From contig JAJECP010000026.1 of NCBI GenBank assembly GCA_022821985.1, forward strand, positions 1 through 64,000: 64,000 nt of DNA, read 5' to 3'. The position numbers and the translations under genes are program-made. How positions within the stretch are numbered: the stretch's first letter is position 1; each line of letters opens with the position of its first letter. Under the pieces are notes generated by a model, which saw only the letters and a list, made by a program, of their open reading frames with translations, was not told where the DNA came from and searched no databases. Shown here piece by piece: positions 1 through 8,258 of the stretch. The stretch is from Acidimicrobiia bacterium (GTDB taxonomy: Bacteria > Actinomycetota > Acidimicrobiia > Acidimicrobiales > Poriferisodalaceae).

Positions 1-1
1 C

Positions 2-190
2 GACCGCGTGGTTGCCGTGGAGGCCAAGCTGTCAGCCACCGTGTCAGACGATGACGTCCGCCACCTGCATTGGCTGCAGCGCGCCATCGGCCCCGGCCTG
101 GCAGACGCCGCCGTCATCACCACCGGTCCCTACGCCTACCGCCGCCGCGACGGCATCGCCGTCATTCCCGCCGCACTTCTGGCGCCCTGA
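2..190 (+). CDS. C-terminal end of a DUF4143-type AAA ATPase (5' truncated)
   Basis: Only the last 62 or so codons lie in the window. The visible protein has the pattern VVAVEAKLSATVSDDDVRHL followed by LHWLQ and an ITTGPYAYRR segment. This matches the C-terminal nuclease-like half of actinobacterial AAA+ proteins carrying DUF4143, where the acidic residue and lysine in the EAK strand are the conserved core. Such proteins have an N-terminal P-loop ATPase, which would lie upstream of the window. Their cellular role is not settled; many occur as mobile accessory genes. A convergent toxin-antitoxin pair follows 45 bases downstream, fitting an accessory region. The family call rests on a short C-terminal stretch. 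Confidence 0.72.
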   Translation, partial: DRVVAVEAKLSATVSDDDVRHLHWLQRAIGPGLADAAVITTGPYAYRRRDGIAVIPAALLAP

Positions 191-235
191 CCAGCCAGCG
201 AATCTTCATCGGCGGCAAGATGCAACTGTCGGCGG

Positions 236-616
236 CTATGCGCGCACGATGTCGACTTCGAGTCGGGCCGCGTCGGCGAGTGTCGCGATGTCGTGTGGGT
301 CAGAGGTCACTATCTGGTCGCCTCCACGGCACAGGGCGACGAGCGCGGCATCGATGGCATCGACCAGGCCTGTCCGTGCCAACAATGTGCCCGCCCGGCG
401 GCCCAGCTCATCGTTGAGCGGCACAACGTGAGTGCCCAGCAGCGCTTTCGCCAGCCGGGCTTGACGCCCTGAACCGCCCCGCCACACCTGCGCCACCACG
501 CCGCCATGGGTCAGCGGGGGACGGCCGGCCAGATGAGCATCCTCCACACGCTCCCAGAGCCCCTGCTCGTCGCGTTCAAGGGCGACCAGCGCCCCCGCAT
601 CAAGCACCAAGCTCAC
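236..616 (-). CDS. PIN-domain toxin (VapC-like)
   Basis: A 126-residue PIN-domain protein, expected to be a metal-dependent RNase and the toxin of a type II pair. The first acidic residue is in LVLDAGALVALERDE, the later ones in LVDAIDAALVAL and TSDPHDI; the second motif reads VVAQVWRGG, with Gln where many VapC proteins have Glu, as is common in this actinobacterial subgroup. I chose the GTG at 614-616 because it is preceded by GGAGAG at good spacing and starts just before the first motif; an upstream start at 673 would add a long tail inside the antitoxin gene. The start overlaps the antitoxin 3' end by 17 bases, implying coupled translation. Confidence 0.85.
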   Translation of the reverse strand: MSLVLDAGALVALERDEQGLWERVEDAHLAGRPPLTHGGVVAQVWRGGSGRQARLAKALLGTHVVPLNDELGRRAGTLLARTGLVDAIDAALVALCRGGDQIVTSDPHDIATLADAARLEVDIVRA

Positions 617-899
617 GCTCGGCTCTCCGCTGCTGCCATTCAATGCGGAACCGATCCGCCTCTTCGCGATCAAGGCGGCGCCGTTCTTCCACTTGCTCCA
701 GGGTGATCTTGCCGAATTCGGCCTCGTAGTCGGCTATTGCCTCGCCGAGGGCCTCGAGCCGTCGGCGCTGCTCGCACTTGTCGGCCAGTGCCTCGTTGAT
801 CCATGCACTCACCGAGGAAGCATCCCCAGCGCTCACAGCGGCGCTCGCAGCCTCCAGGAGGTCTTCATCGACGGTGACCGTGATGCGGCGCTTAGTCAT
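600..899 (-). CDS. Antitoxin of the PIN toxin pair
   Basis: A 99-residue protein whose N-terminus (MTKRRITVTVDEDLLEAA) has the ribbon-helix-helix look of CopG/VapB-type antitoxins, followed by a highly charged helical C-terminus rich in Glu and Arg that would wrap the toxin. It lies immediately upstream of the PIN gene and overlaps it, the usual antitoxin-first order. The DNA before its ATG is locally AT-rich (about 898-945), unlike the surrounding coding DNA, and carries AAAGG just before the start, so the promoter and an autoregulatory site probably lie there. The exact antitoxin family is not certain. Confidence 0.8.
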   Translation of the reverse strand: MTKRRITVTVDEDLLEAASAAVSAGDASSVSAWINEALADKCEQRRRLEALGEAIADYEAEFGKITLEQVEERRRLDREEADRFRIEWQQRRAERELGA

Positions 900-1035
900 A
901 CCTTTATCTTATTCGGCCCAATATCCCGTGTGCGTGCCGACGGAACGCCCTCACCGCGCTCGGCGTGCTGCGACAGTATGAAATGGGCCTCGTGCGAGGA
1001 AACGCTTTTCAGTGATATTCGTTCAGTGTCGACAT

Positions 1036-1980
1036 ATGCGCTTGCGTGCAGCGTTGTTGGCGGTGGTGGTTGCTGTTGTTGTGGCGGGGATTGCTTGCTC
1101 GGCGGGCGGGCCGAGCACGGTGACCTACGTGGTGGTGCCCCATCCCGACGACGAGATGCAGGTGTGGTCGCTGATCGAGGACACGCCCGACACCTACGAG
1201 GTGTTCATTCTGCTGACCAGGGGGGAGCAGTCGTTCTATTGCGAGTCGCCGGGGTACGACGAGGGCACCGGGGAGGCACGGCCCGATCCCTGGCCCGACG
1301 GGAAATGGACGCCGACGTGCGAGGCCGCCCGGATCAACTCGTTCTTCGACTTCATGGAGGAGATGGCGGCGGGAGACGACAGCCTGCCGCCCTCGTTCGA
1401 GTACCAGGGCGTGGCAGGGCCGTTCGACAGCGGCGGGCAGGAGATCTGCCGGTACGACGACGGGGGCTGCGTTGCCGATCTGACCGCTGAGGTGTGGACG
1501 TCGCCGCTGGCGTCGGTGGTGTGGTTCAACCTGGGCGACGGCGACGTGACCGCCGGCGAGGTTCGGTGGGCTGTTGAGACGGTGGTGGCCAACCGGGGTG
1601 CGTTCGGGGTAGGCGACGGGCTGCGGGCCGACGGGCTGATCGGTGCGAGCTACTGGAACGGCGAGGGTCATGCGGGGTGCTCGAGCTATGCCCACGCCGA
1701 CCACGGCGCCGTTCAGGAGGTGCTGCGGCAGGTCGACTTCGGCGTCGGCTACCAGGCTGCGCCGACCTGTGGCTCCGACCCTGAGGTCTCGTTGATCGAA
1801 GAGGTGAGCTGGGACGGCTTCGACGATGCCTTTGCGACGTCGGGCACGACGCGCCTGGGCGCCCACGTGGTGCACTACGGCTGGCTGCTCGACGGCAACC
1901 CCGGCTACTACCGCGGCGACTACGACGGCCAGGAGACCGACTTCCACCGCCACCAGCACTTCTGGGTGCGATTCGAGTAG
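1036..1980 (+). CDS. PIG-L family deacetylase, probable lipoprotein
   Basis: A 314-residue protein with the zinc-binding PIG-L/LmbE signature PHPDDE near residue 38. That family removes acetyl groups from GlcNAc-type substrates (for example GlcNAc-inositol or bacillithiol precursors) or acts as an amidase; the substrate here is unknown. The N-terminus MRLRAALLAVVV followed by VVVAGIACSAGG is a hydrophobic signal ending in a Cys that could be lipidated, though the residue at -3 (Gly) is not typical of a lipobox. A later H-AHADHGA segment offers the second metal ligand region. The start at 1036 is chosen because it gives a clean signal peptide; 1012 would add eight residues before it. Confidence 0.82.
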   Translation: MRLRAALLAVVVAVVVAGIACSAGGPSTVTYVVVPHPDDEMQVWSLIEDTPDTYEVFILLTRGEQSFYCESPGYDEGTGEARPDPWPDGKWTPTCEAARINSFFDFMEEMAAGDDSLPPSFEYQGVAGPFDSGGQEICRYDDGGCVADLTAEVWTSPLASVVWFNLGDGDVTAGEVRWAVETVVANRGAFGVGDGLRADGLIGASYWNGEGHAGCSSYAHADHGAVQEVLRQVDFGVGYQAAPTCGSDPEVSLIEEVSWDGFDDAFATSGTTRLGAHVVHYGWLLDGNPGYYRGDYDGQETDFHRHQHFWVRFE

Positions 1981-2062
1981 CAGGCCCCGCGGCGGCGCTG
2001 CCGGTGCGCCGCGGCCGAGCCGGCACCGCTGCCGGCGCGAGAGCACCGGCGGCTGTGCCGGC

Positions 2063-3286
2063 CTAGAGCGCCAGGTACAGGCGGCGCCGGTGCAGGGTTC
2101 CCACCACCAGCAAGATGACGCAGGCGATGACGGCCGCGTAGGCCTCATGCACCGCCGGCGCCCCGACCGGCAGGATGTCTTCCATCAGGCGTGTCTCGAT
2201 CGAGCGGTCGCCGATCTTGATGGTTCGGCCGGCGTGCAGCAGCACCCGCTCGAACAGGTACACGATGATGGCGTTGCGGCCGAACGCGATGATCGGCCAG
2301 GTGATGCCGCGCCGGATTCTGTCGATGGCGGGCCCGCCGCCGGTGTCGATCAGCAGGTAGATGCCGCATACCACCACCAGGGCCGAGCCCGACACCAGCA
2401 GCGCGAACGACGGGGTGAGGAGGCGCTTGTTGGGCAGCATCCACGCCGAGGCGATGGCCCCGGCGGCCAGGCAGGCGCCGGCCAGCGTGCCGATCTGGCG
2501 CACGGTTTCGCGGCGGTCGCTCTGGCCGATGCGGCGGATGACCATGCCGGCCGAATAGCCGTAGAGCACGAACGCCGCCGATGCGATCGACAGCACCAGT
2601 CCTTCGGGATCCCAGCCCGCGGCGCCCGCCCGGTACACGTGGCTGTCGGTGAGCACGGCCCGGTCGATCTCGAAGTAGGGGCTGCAGCGGCCGATCGGAT
2701 CGCAGGCGATGAGCTCGAGGCCGAGGCCGTACACGAACAGCCCGACCGTGGCCACGGTGATGAGCAGCCACATCTTGTCTTCGCCGAACATGGCCCGGCT
2801 TGCCAGCACCACGGCGGCGCCCACCGCCCCGGCGATGCCGATCATCTGGAGCACGCCGGTGAAGCGCAGCTCGGTGATGTCGAACCATGACGTGCCGTAG
2901 GCGTTGTAGGCGATGCCAAGCACGACGAGCAGGATGAGGCGGCGGGTGAGCCGGCGGTAGGTGGCGCTCTTGGACGGGTTCCGCAGCAGGAACGACAGGC
3001 TGAGGCCGCTGGTGACTAGGAACGCCGGGAAGATCCAGTCGTTCATGGTGATGCCGTCCCACTCGGCGTGGCGCAGGAAGGCGAAGTGGTCGCCGACGGC
3101 CGTGCTGGGCGTGAAGACCATGCCGATGAGCAGCAGGCCCCGGAACGTGTCGACCGAGGCGAACCGGGCGCGGCGGGAGGGCTGGGGGACGTCGGCGGGC
3201 GCTTGCACGTCAGTCGGCGGAGGCGATGTCAGCCATTCGGCCAGCGTCTCGTCGGCGTGCTCACGACGCCCAGCGTAAAGCCGCAA
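2063..3286 (-). CDS. Multi-pass membrane acyltransferase (HGSNAT/DUF5009-like)
   Basis: A 407-residue integral membrane protein with about ten hydrophobic segments. The N-terminal RFASVDTFRGLLLIGMVF motif and following TM topology match the heparan-alpha-glucosaminide N-acetyltransferase-like family (DUF1624/DUF5009), which moves acetyl groups from acetyl-CoA across the membrane to sugars. It sits convergent with the PIG-L deacetylase gene, so an envelope-sugar acetylation/deacetylation pairing is possible, but this is only inference. The listed start is a TTG at 3284-3286; the soluble N-terminal 40 residues before the first motif are poorly conserved in such proteins, so the true start may be internal. 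Confidence 0.75.
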   Translation of the reverse strand: MRLYAGRREHADETLAEWLTSPPPTDVQAPADVPQPSRRARFASVDTFRGLLLIGMVFTPSTAVGDHFAFLRHAEWDGITMNDWIFPAFLVTSGLSLSFLLRNPSKSATYRRLTRRLILLVVLGIAYNAYGTSWFDITELRFTGVLQMIGIAGAVGAAVVLASRAMFGEDKMWLLITVATVGLFVYGLGLELIACDPIGRCSPYFEIDRAVLTDSHVYRAGAAGWDPEGLVLSIASAAFVLYGYSAGMVIRRIGQSDRRETVRQIGTLAGACLAAGAIASAWMLPNKRLLTPSFALLVSGSALVVVCGIYLLIDTGGGPAIDRIRRGITWPIIAFGRNAIIVYLFERVLLHAGRTIKIGDRSIETRLMEDILPVGAPAVHEAYAAVIACVILLVVGTLHRRRLYLAL

Positions 3287-3459
3287 CGCTGGCGAGCCAG
3301 CGCACCGCCGGGCTGGTCGGCGGTGACCTGGTGGTCGATCAGGCGCAGTTTCGCTGGCTGGCGGGTCGCCGAGATGGGTGGAGGGTGGCGATTACGGTCG
3401 CTGCTGTGAGCGCTGGGGGTGTGTCGGGCGCGGCTGTTGCGGAGTGAGAGGCGGCTGGT

Positions 3460-4641
3460 TTGCGGGCGCCGGACATGGATGCTGTGCGGTCGTGGCGGCT
3501 GGGGCGGCTGAGGAGTCAGCTCGAGGCTGCCGACGTTGCGGGCATTGTGCTGTTCGACCCGATCAACATCCGGTACGCCACCGATGCAACGAACATGGCG
3601 GTGTGGACTGCCCACAACCCGGTGCGGTATGCGTTCGTGGCGACCGAGGGGCCGGTGGTGCTGTTCGATCTGGCGCGGTGTGAGCATCTCAGCGCGCATC
3701 TGCCGTTGATCGACGAGGTGAGGCCGGCGGTGGGCTGGTTCTTCTTCGAGAACGGTCCCCGCGAGGCCGAGGCGGCGGATCGGTGGGCCGCCGGGATAGC
3801 GGATCTGGTGCGGTTGCATGGCCGGGGTTCGTTGCGGGTCGCGTTCGACAAGTGCGAGCCGCTGGGGCTGGCGGCGCTGCGGCGCCGTGGCGTGGACACG
3901 GTGACGACCATGGCGTTCACCGAGCTGGCCCGCTACCGCAAGCATCCCGAGGAGATCGTGGCGATGCGCCGGGCTGTTCATGCTGCCGGGCAGGCTGTGG
4001 GCGAGATGTGGCGGGCGCTGCGGCCGGGGATCACCGAGGCCGAGCTGTGGGCGCACCTGCACGCCGGCAACATCGCCCGCGGCGGCGAATGGATCGAGAC
4101 CCGGCTGCTGACGAGCGGCCCACGGACCAATCCGTGGTTCGCGGAGTGCTCTCATCGGGTGATCGAGGCCGGCGACCTGGTCAGCTTCGACACCGACCTG
4201 ATCGGCCCCTACGGGTATGCGGCGGACATGTCGCGCAGCTGGGTGACGCCGGGCCGAGAACCGACACCGGCGCAGCGGTCGCTTCACTCGCTCGCCTGCG
4301 ACGTGCTCGCCCACAACCGTGAGCTGCTCGAGCCCGGGCTGAGCTTCCGCGAGTTCGCCGAGCGCAGCTACCAGCTCCCCGACCGCTACCTGCCCAACCG
4401 CTACGCGGATGTCGCCCACGGGCTGGGCCTGTCCACCGAGTACCCCATGATCCACTACCTCCAGGACTGGGACACACACGGATACGACGGCGTCGTCGAC
4501 GACGGCGTGGTGCTGTGCTTGGAGGTGTACGTGGGCGAACCCGGCGGCACCGAAGGCGTCAAGCTCGAAAACCAGGTCTACGTCACCGCCGACGGCGCCG
4601 AACTGCTCGACACCTTCCCCATGTCGCTCACCCCACACTGA
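3460..4641 (+). CDS. M24 peptidase-fold protein closely related to DMSP lyase DddP
   Basis: A 393-residue creatinase-fold protein with long blocks characteristic of DddP (for example FDPINIRYATDATNM, GEWIETRLLTSGPRTNPWF, FDTDLIGPYGYAADMSRSW) rather than of prolidases. DddP cleaves dimethylsulfoniopropionate to DMS and acrylate. The six expected metal ligands are present: D244, D246, D256, H320, E355, E370. From memory of the Ruegeria enzyme (295, 297, 307, 371, 406, 421) the offset is a constant 51. The residue matching the proposed catalytic Asp377 is Thr326 (HGLGLSTEY instead of HGVGLCDEW), so DMSP lyase activity is doubtful. It lacks the roughly 50-residue N-terminal extension of classical DddP. 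TTG at 3460 has GAGAGG upstream; ATG 3475 is the alternative. Confidence 0.8.
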   Translation: MRAPDMDAVRSWRLGRLRSQLEAADVAGIVLFDPINIRYATDATNMAVWTAHNPVRYAFVATEGPVVLFDLARCEHLSAHLPLIDEVRPAVGWFFFENGPREAEAADRWAAGIADLVRLHGRGSLRVAFDKCEPLGLAALRRRGVDTVTTMAFTELARYRKHPEEIVAMRRAVHAAGQAVGEMWRALRPGITEAELWAHLHAGNIARGGEWIETRLLTSGPRTNPWFAECSHRVIEAGDLVSFDTDLIGPYGYAADMSRSWVTPGREPTPAQRSLHSLACDVLAHNRELLEPGLSFREFAERSYQLPDRYLPNRYADVAHGLGLSTEYPMIHYLQDWDTHGYDGVVDDGVVLCLEVYVGEPGGTEGVKLENQVYVTADGAELLDTFPMSLTPH

Positions 4642-4689
4642 CCGACTGCCGACCTAGCGGCCCTGTTCGGGCGGCGCACGCGAGCCATG

Positions 4690-4776
4690 CCAAATTGCTG
4701 CTATTTGGAAAGATTATTTCCGTAACCTTGCCAATTTAGCCATCTTTGGAAAGGTTAAAGCGCTATTCTTTCCAAA
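4690..4776. promoter_or_regulatory. AT-rich putative operator upstream of fic
   Basis: An island of low GC with repeated motifs: TTTGGAAAG at 4704-4712 and again at 4745-4753, its reverse complement CTTTCCAAA at 4768-4776 overlapping the Fic ATG, and an inverted CCAAAT/ATTTGG pair at 4690-4695 and 4703-4708. The arrangement of direct and inverted copies suggests binding by a dimeric repressor, possibly the C-terminal winged-helix part of the Fic protein itself. The binding role is inferred. Confidence 0.6.
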
Positions 4777-5912
4777 TGAGCTTGTTCGAGAGCGGCGGCG
4801 CCGGCACGGTTGTTGCAGCCGAATGGAACGGCCGCGAGGTCCGCACGTGGAAGCCCGCGAAGCTGGCTGACCGAGACTTCGCCCTGACGGTTCCGGAAGC
4901 CCGCGCCACCGAACAGGCAATTGCCGCGATCCGGGCTGCCGACCAACTGGTGCCGAGCAGCTGGGAGGCACTGTCACGCCTGCTGCTGCGCCACGAAGGG
5001 GTGGCGTCGTCGGGAATCGAAGGTCTTCGAGAACCGCTGCTGTCAGTTCTGGTCGCCGAACGCACCGACGCGGGCGGTGCCGCCGGCTGGGTGGCCGACA
5101 ATCTCGCCGTCATCGGCACCGCTCTCGACGAAGCATCGGCCCCGCTCAGCATCGAGGCCTTGCACCGGTGGCACGCCCGACTCATGCGCCACAGCGACCT
5201 GGACCCCGAGATGATCGGCACGTTCCGCCACCGCGTCGGCTGGGTGGGAGGCAGCTCGCCTCTCGATGCCGCCTATGTCCCGCCGCCGGCGGGCGAGATC
5301 CCCGAATTGATGGGCGATCTCGTCACGTTCGCCAACGAGCGGGTCGACATCGACCCGATCTCGCACGCCGCGATCCTGCATGCGCAGTTCGAAGCGATCC
5401 ATCCCTACGGCGACGGCAACGGCCGGCTCGGGCGGATACTCGTCAGCAGGGCATTGCGCCGGGCCAACGTGACCCGCCACTCGACAGTCCCGATCAGCGT
5501 TGCCGTTGCCCGTGACACCGGCGGCTACCTCTCGGGGCTGCACATGTTCGAACAGGGACACGCTGGCCCGTGGATCCGCTGGTTCGCCCAAGTTGCACAA
5601 GCGGCCGCAGACATCACCGATCAGCTCGCCGCCAGCACTCGCCGCACCATCGATGCATGGAACCAAAGGCTGGGCGGGCTGCGCTCTGACAGCGCGGCAC
5701 GGGCGCTCGTGCCGTCATTGATCGCTCAACCCGTGCTCAGCGCACCTGATGCAGCCGAGCTCGTGAGCGTCAGCAGGGCTGCCGGCAGAACCGCCTTGCA
5801 GACGCTCGCCGACCACGGCATCGTCACCCCCATCGACGCTCGGTCACCCGGAGTGGGACGCGACCGCAACTGGTTCGCCGCCACCGACCTCATCAACATC
5901 TGGTCCAACTGA
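4776..5912 (+). CDS. Fic family protein (class II, with N-terminal inhibitory motif)
   Basis: A 378-residue Fic-domain protein. The active-site loop HPYGDGNGRLGR fits HxFxxGNGRxxR with Tyr for Phe; such proteins usually transfer AMP to a hydroxyl side chain of a target. Upstream of it, SSGIEG matches the inhibitory (S/T)xxxE(G/N) helix that blocks ATP positioning in class II Fic proteins, so activity is probably autoinhibited. The N-terminal region before it is the usual Fic N domain, and the C-terminal part (SRAAGRTALQTLADHG) looks like a winged helix-turn-helix. The ATG at 4776 is preferred to the TTG at 4746 because the latter would translate through the repeat cluster. It is monocistronic and convergent with the PDZ protease gene. 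Confidence 0.9.
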   Translation: MSLFESGGAGTVVAAEWNGREVRTWKPAKLADRDFALTVPEARATEQAIAAIRAADQLVPSSWEALSRLLLRHEGVASSGIEGLREPLLSVLVAERTDAGGAAGWVADNLAVIGTALDEASAPLSIEALHRWHARLMRHSDLDPEMIGTFRHRVGWVGGSSPLDAAYVPPPAGEIPELMGDLVTFANERVDIDPISHAAILHAQFEAIHPYGDGNGRLGRILVSRALRRANVTRHSTVPISVAVARDTGGYLSGLHMFEQGHAGPWIRWFAQVAQAAADITDQLAASTRRTIDAWNQRLGGLRSDSAARALVPSLIAQPVLSAPDAAELVSVSRAAGRTALQTLADHGIVTPIDARSPGVGRDRNWFAATDLINIWSN

Positions 5913-5994
5913 CCCACCGCCGAAGTAGAAGCACTCGATCTCGGAGTGATCAACGTCTTCGTGGTCGCGTCGTCAGCCGATTGCCGGCTGCGCG

Positions 5995-7344
5995 TCAGGA
6001 GCGGTGGGCGGCTATGGCGGCGAGGGCTTCTTCGAGGGTTTCGACGCCCACGACGGCGACGGACGGTTCGGCCACGGCTACCGCTTCTTCCACCTGGGAT
6101 GCGGGTACGAGGAAGAGGTCGGTGCCGGCTCGCACGACGGCGTGAGACTTCTGGGGCACGCCGCCGATGGGGCCCACCGAGCCGTCGTGGTGGATGGTGC
6201 CGGTGGCGGCGACGTCGAGGTTGCCGGTGAGCGGTTCGGGCGTGAGGGCGTCGATGACCGACAGCGTGAAGGCCAGGCCGGCTGACGGGCCGCCGATGTT
6301 CTCGATGTGAAGCCGCACGTCGATGGGCGGTTCGGCGAATTCGACGTGGGTGGTGACGATGACGCCGAGCAGGGCGACGCCGTCTCGGTCGGCCAGGGTG
6401 ACGGTGACGGTGCGGGTCTGGCCGTCGGGGGCGAGGGCGGTGAACGTGGCGGTGGCGCCCGGTTCGTGTGCCTTGACCGTGTCGGACAGCTGCTGCGCCG
6501 TGGTGATGGCCGTGTCGCCGACCGCTTGCACGATGTCGCCTTCCAGGAAGGCGCCGTCGGCCGGGGCGTCGGGCATGACCCGTGCGATGCGGGCGCCGAT
6601 GGGGGTCATGATCTCGTGGCCTAGGTGCTCGAGGGCGACGGCCACGGCCACCTGGGTGGACTGGTCCATCTGGAGGCGGCCGGCGTCACGGTTCTCGGCA
6701 ACGGTGCGCTCGCCGAGGATGTCTTCGATGTCGACCACTTCGAGGGCGCCGTCGAGCCAGCCGCCGATCACTTCGAACAGCGACGGGGCGAAGCTGGTGC
6801 GGACGCTGACGAGGGAGATGGTGGCGTCGGAGGCGTAGGCGGGGTGATCGCGCACGTCGACGAATTCCTCGATGTCGGCGGTGTGGCCGGGGGCGATGAC
6901 GGCCTTGTCGATGAGCGTGGTGGTGAAGCCGGTGATGATGAGGAGTGCCAGGACGAGCATGCCCCCGATGAGGGCGTTGGAGCCTCGGGAATACTGGCGG
7001 GGGCGCGGGTGGCCCGAAGCCGTGTGGGTGAGGTCGGTGGGATCGGCTCCGTCGGTGTCGGCGGTGTCGGCGATGAGCTCAGTTGCGAGGTCGGGGGCGT
7101 TGGTTTCAGCGGCGAGAGCGGGCGCGATAGGTGTCTCGGTGTCGGCAGCAGGCGGCGGGGCGAAGCCGAGATCGTCGAGCGAGCCGGCCAAGGCGCGCCA
7201 GCCGAGATCTGCGTCATCGTCGGGCCCGTCCGCTGGCGTGCTGCCAGGAGGCGCTTCGAGAGGAGCGTCAGGATCGTCTTCCGGCGGGCCGCCGGTCGCG
7301 TCGGTCACAGGCGCACAGCGTGCCATGCGCCCTGTCGCGGGCAC
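5995..7344 (-). CDS. Membrane-anchored PDZ/Lon-like (S16) serine protease
   Basis: A 449-residue protein with an acidic, Pro/Ala-rich cytoplasmic N-terminus of about 115 residues, one transmembrane helix (ALIGGMLVLALLIITGF), a PDZ domain (region of GARIARVMPDAPADGAFLEGD) and a C-terminal Lon-type proteolytic domain. The catalytic Ser lies in GGPSAGLAF and the Lys in GGVPQKSHAV, the S16 Ser-Lys dyad. It resembles the YlbL/SdrC-like family seen across Actinobacteria and Firmicutes. The protease domain would face the outside. Substrates are unknown. Its N-terminus is longer than usual, and starts at 7344, 7326 or downstream are all possible. The gene is divergent from the small membrane protein gene at 7380. 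Confidence 0.85.
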   Translation of the reverse strand: MPATGRMARCAPVTDATGGPPEDDPDAPLEAPPGSTPADGPDDDADLGWRALAGSLDDLGFAPPPAADTETPIAPALAAETNAPDLATELIADTADTDGADPTDLTHTASGHPRPRQYSRGSNALIGGMLVLALLIITGFTTTLIDKAVIAPGHTADIEEFVDVRDHPAYASDATISLVSVRTSFAPSLFEVIGGWLDGALEVVDIEDILGERTVAENRDAGRLQMDQSTQVAVAVALEHLGHEIMTPIGARIARVMPDAPADGAFLEGDIVQAVGDTAITTAQQLSDTVKAHEPGATATFTALAPDGQTRTVTVTLADRDGVALLGVIVTTHVEFAEPPIDVRLHIENIGGPSAGLAFTLSVIDALTPEPLTGNLDVAATGTIHHDGSVGPIGGVPQKSHAVVRAGTDLFLVPASQVEEAVAVAEPSVAVVGVETLEEALAAIAAHRS

Positions 7345-7379
7345 GCGCGGTGGGGCCGCAGATGGGGCATATTGGGCGC

Positions 7380-7604
7380 ATGGAACCAGGGCGCATCGAG
7401 CCGAGGCGCATGGAAGCCCAGCGCGTCGAACCCGGAGCCATGGAAGCCGGGCGGTGGCCGTACAAGCCCACGGCGATCTGGCGCAAGCTGGTTGCGGTGC
7501 TCGGTTTGGGGGCCTTCACGGCAATTTGCGTGATCGCGCTGGTGGCGCTGGTTGCGCTTGGCGCGGTGGTCGGGGCGTTGGTGCTCGAAGCGCTCATCGG
7601 GTGA
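7380..7604 (+). CDS. Small single-pass or hairpin membrane protein with repetitive N-terminus
   Basis: A 74-residue protein not assignable to a known family. The first 25 residues are a series of short quasi-repeats of the form (M/I/V)-E-(P/A)-x-(R/A) (MEPGRIEPRRMEAQRVEPGA), followed by a basic stretch and one long hydrophobic segment (about residues 40-72). The stop overlaps the GTG of the HEAT-repeat gene by four bases (GTGA), which supports translation. There is no good Shine-Dalgarno before 7380; internal ATGs at 7410 and 7440 are alternatives that would remove the repeats. Function unknown. Confidence 0.55.
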   Translation: MEPGRIEPRRMEAQRVEPGAMEAGRWPYKPTAIWRKLVAVLGLGAFTAICVIALVALVALGAVVGALVLEALIG

Positions 7605-8254
7605 ACGCCAGCAGCGAGGCGGACGGCGAGGCGTATGCACGCCGGCTGGAAGCGATCGTGGCGGGTCATCGGGGTGAGGCGGCGGTGGCGGAACGGCTGC
7701 TCAACGATCCCGACGCGGGCGTGCGGGCCGCGGCGCTCGGAGCGCTGGCTCGGTGCGGCGCGCTGCAGGCGGAACAGGTCGGTCGGGCGTTGGGGGACGA
7801 GGCGGCGGAGGTGCGGTGCCGGGCCGCGGAGCTGGCGCCGCCAGATATCGAGCTCGTGGGGCTGCTGAGCGACCCGGATGCGTCGGTGGTTGAGGTGGTA
7901 GCGGCGGCACTTGGCGAGCGTGACCGGGATCCTGGGCCAGTCGAGGAGCTGTGCCGGGTGGCCCGAAGTCATGACGATCCGCTGTGCCGGGAAAGCGCCG
8001 TGGCGGCGCTGGGTGCGATCGCCGCCGGCTTGGATGCCGAGGATGGCGTGCCGCACGACGCTGCCCGGGGGATGGCGCTTGAGATGTTGCTGGCGGCGAT
8101 GGATGACCGGCCGCAGATCCGCCGCCGTGCGCTGCTCGGGCTGTACCAGTTCGACGACGACCGGGCCGCCGATGCCGTGCGGGCCGCGCTCGAGGATCGA
8201 GACCGCCAGGTGCGGGCCGTCGCCGGCGAACTGCTCGGCGTTCCCGTGCGCTGA
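7601..8254 (+). CDS. HEAT-repeat protein
   Basis: A 217-residue soluble protein made of repeated helical pairs with the HEAT pattern DPDAGVRAAALGAL, DEAAEVRCRAAEL, DPDASVVEVVAAAL, DDPLCRESAVAALG and DDRPQIRRRALLGL; about five to six units fill the length. Such scaffolds bind other proteins and have no intrinsic activity. Translation appears coupled to the preceding membrane protein gene through a GTGA overlap, so the two may work as a membrane-bound adaptor pair, which is inference. It ends just before the inverted repeat at 8259. Confidence 0.8.
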   Translation: MNASSEADGEAYARRLEAIVAGHRGEAAVAERLLNDPDAGVRAAALGALARCGALQAEQVGRALGDEAAEVRCRAAELAPPDIELVGLLSDPDASVVEVVAAALGERDRDPGPVEELCRVARSHDDPLCRESAVAALGAIAAGLDAEDGVPHDAARGMALEMLLAAMDDRPQIRRRALLGLYQFDDDRAADAVRAALEDRDRQVRAVAGELLGVPVR

Positions 8255-8258
8255 GCCA

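Noticed and set aside
1009-2148. Long open frame on the minus strand opposite the PIG-L gene
   Set aside because: It is the antisense shadow of a high-GC gene, with low-complexity Arg/Pro/Ala-rich translation and no domain; the plus-strand PIG-L motif is clear.
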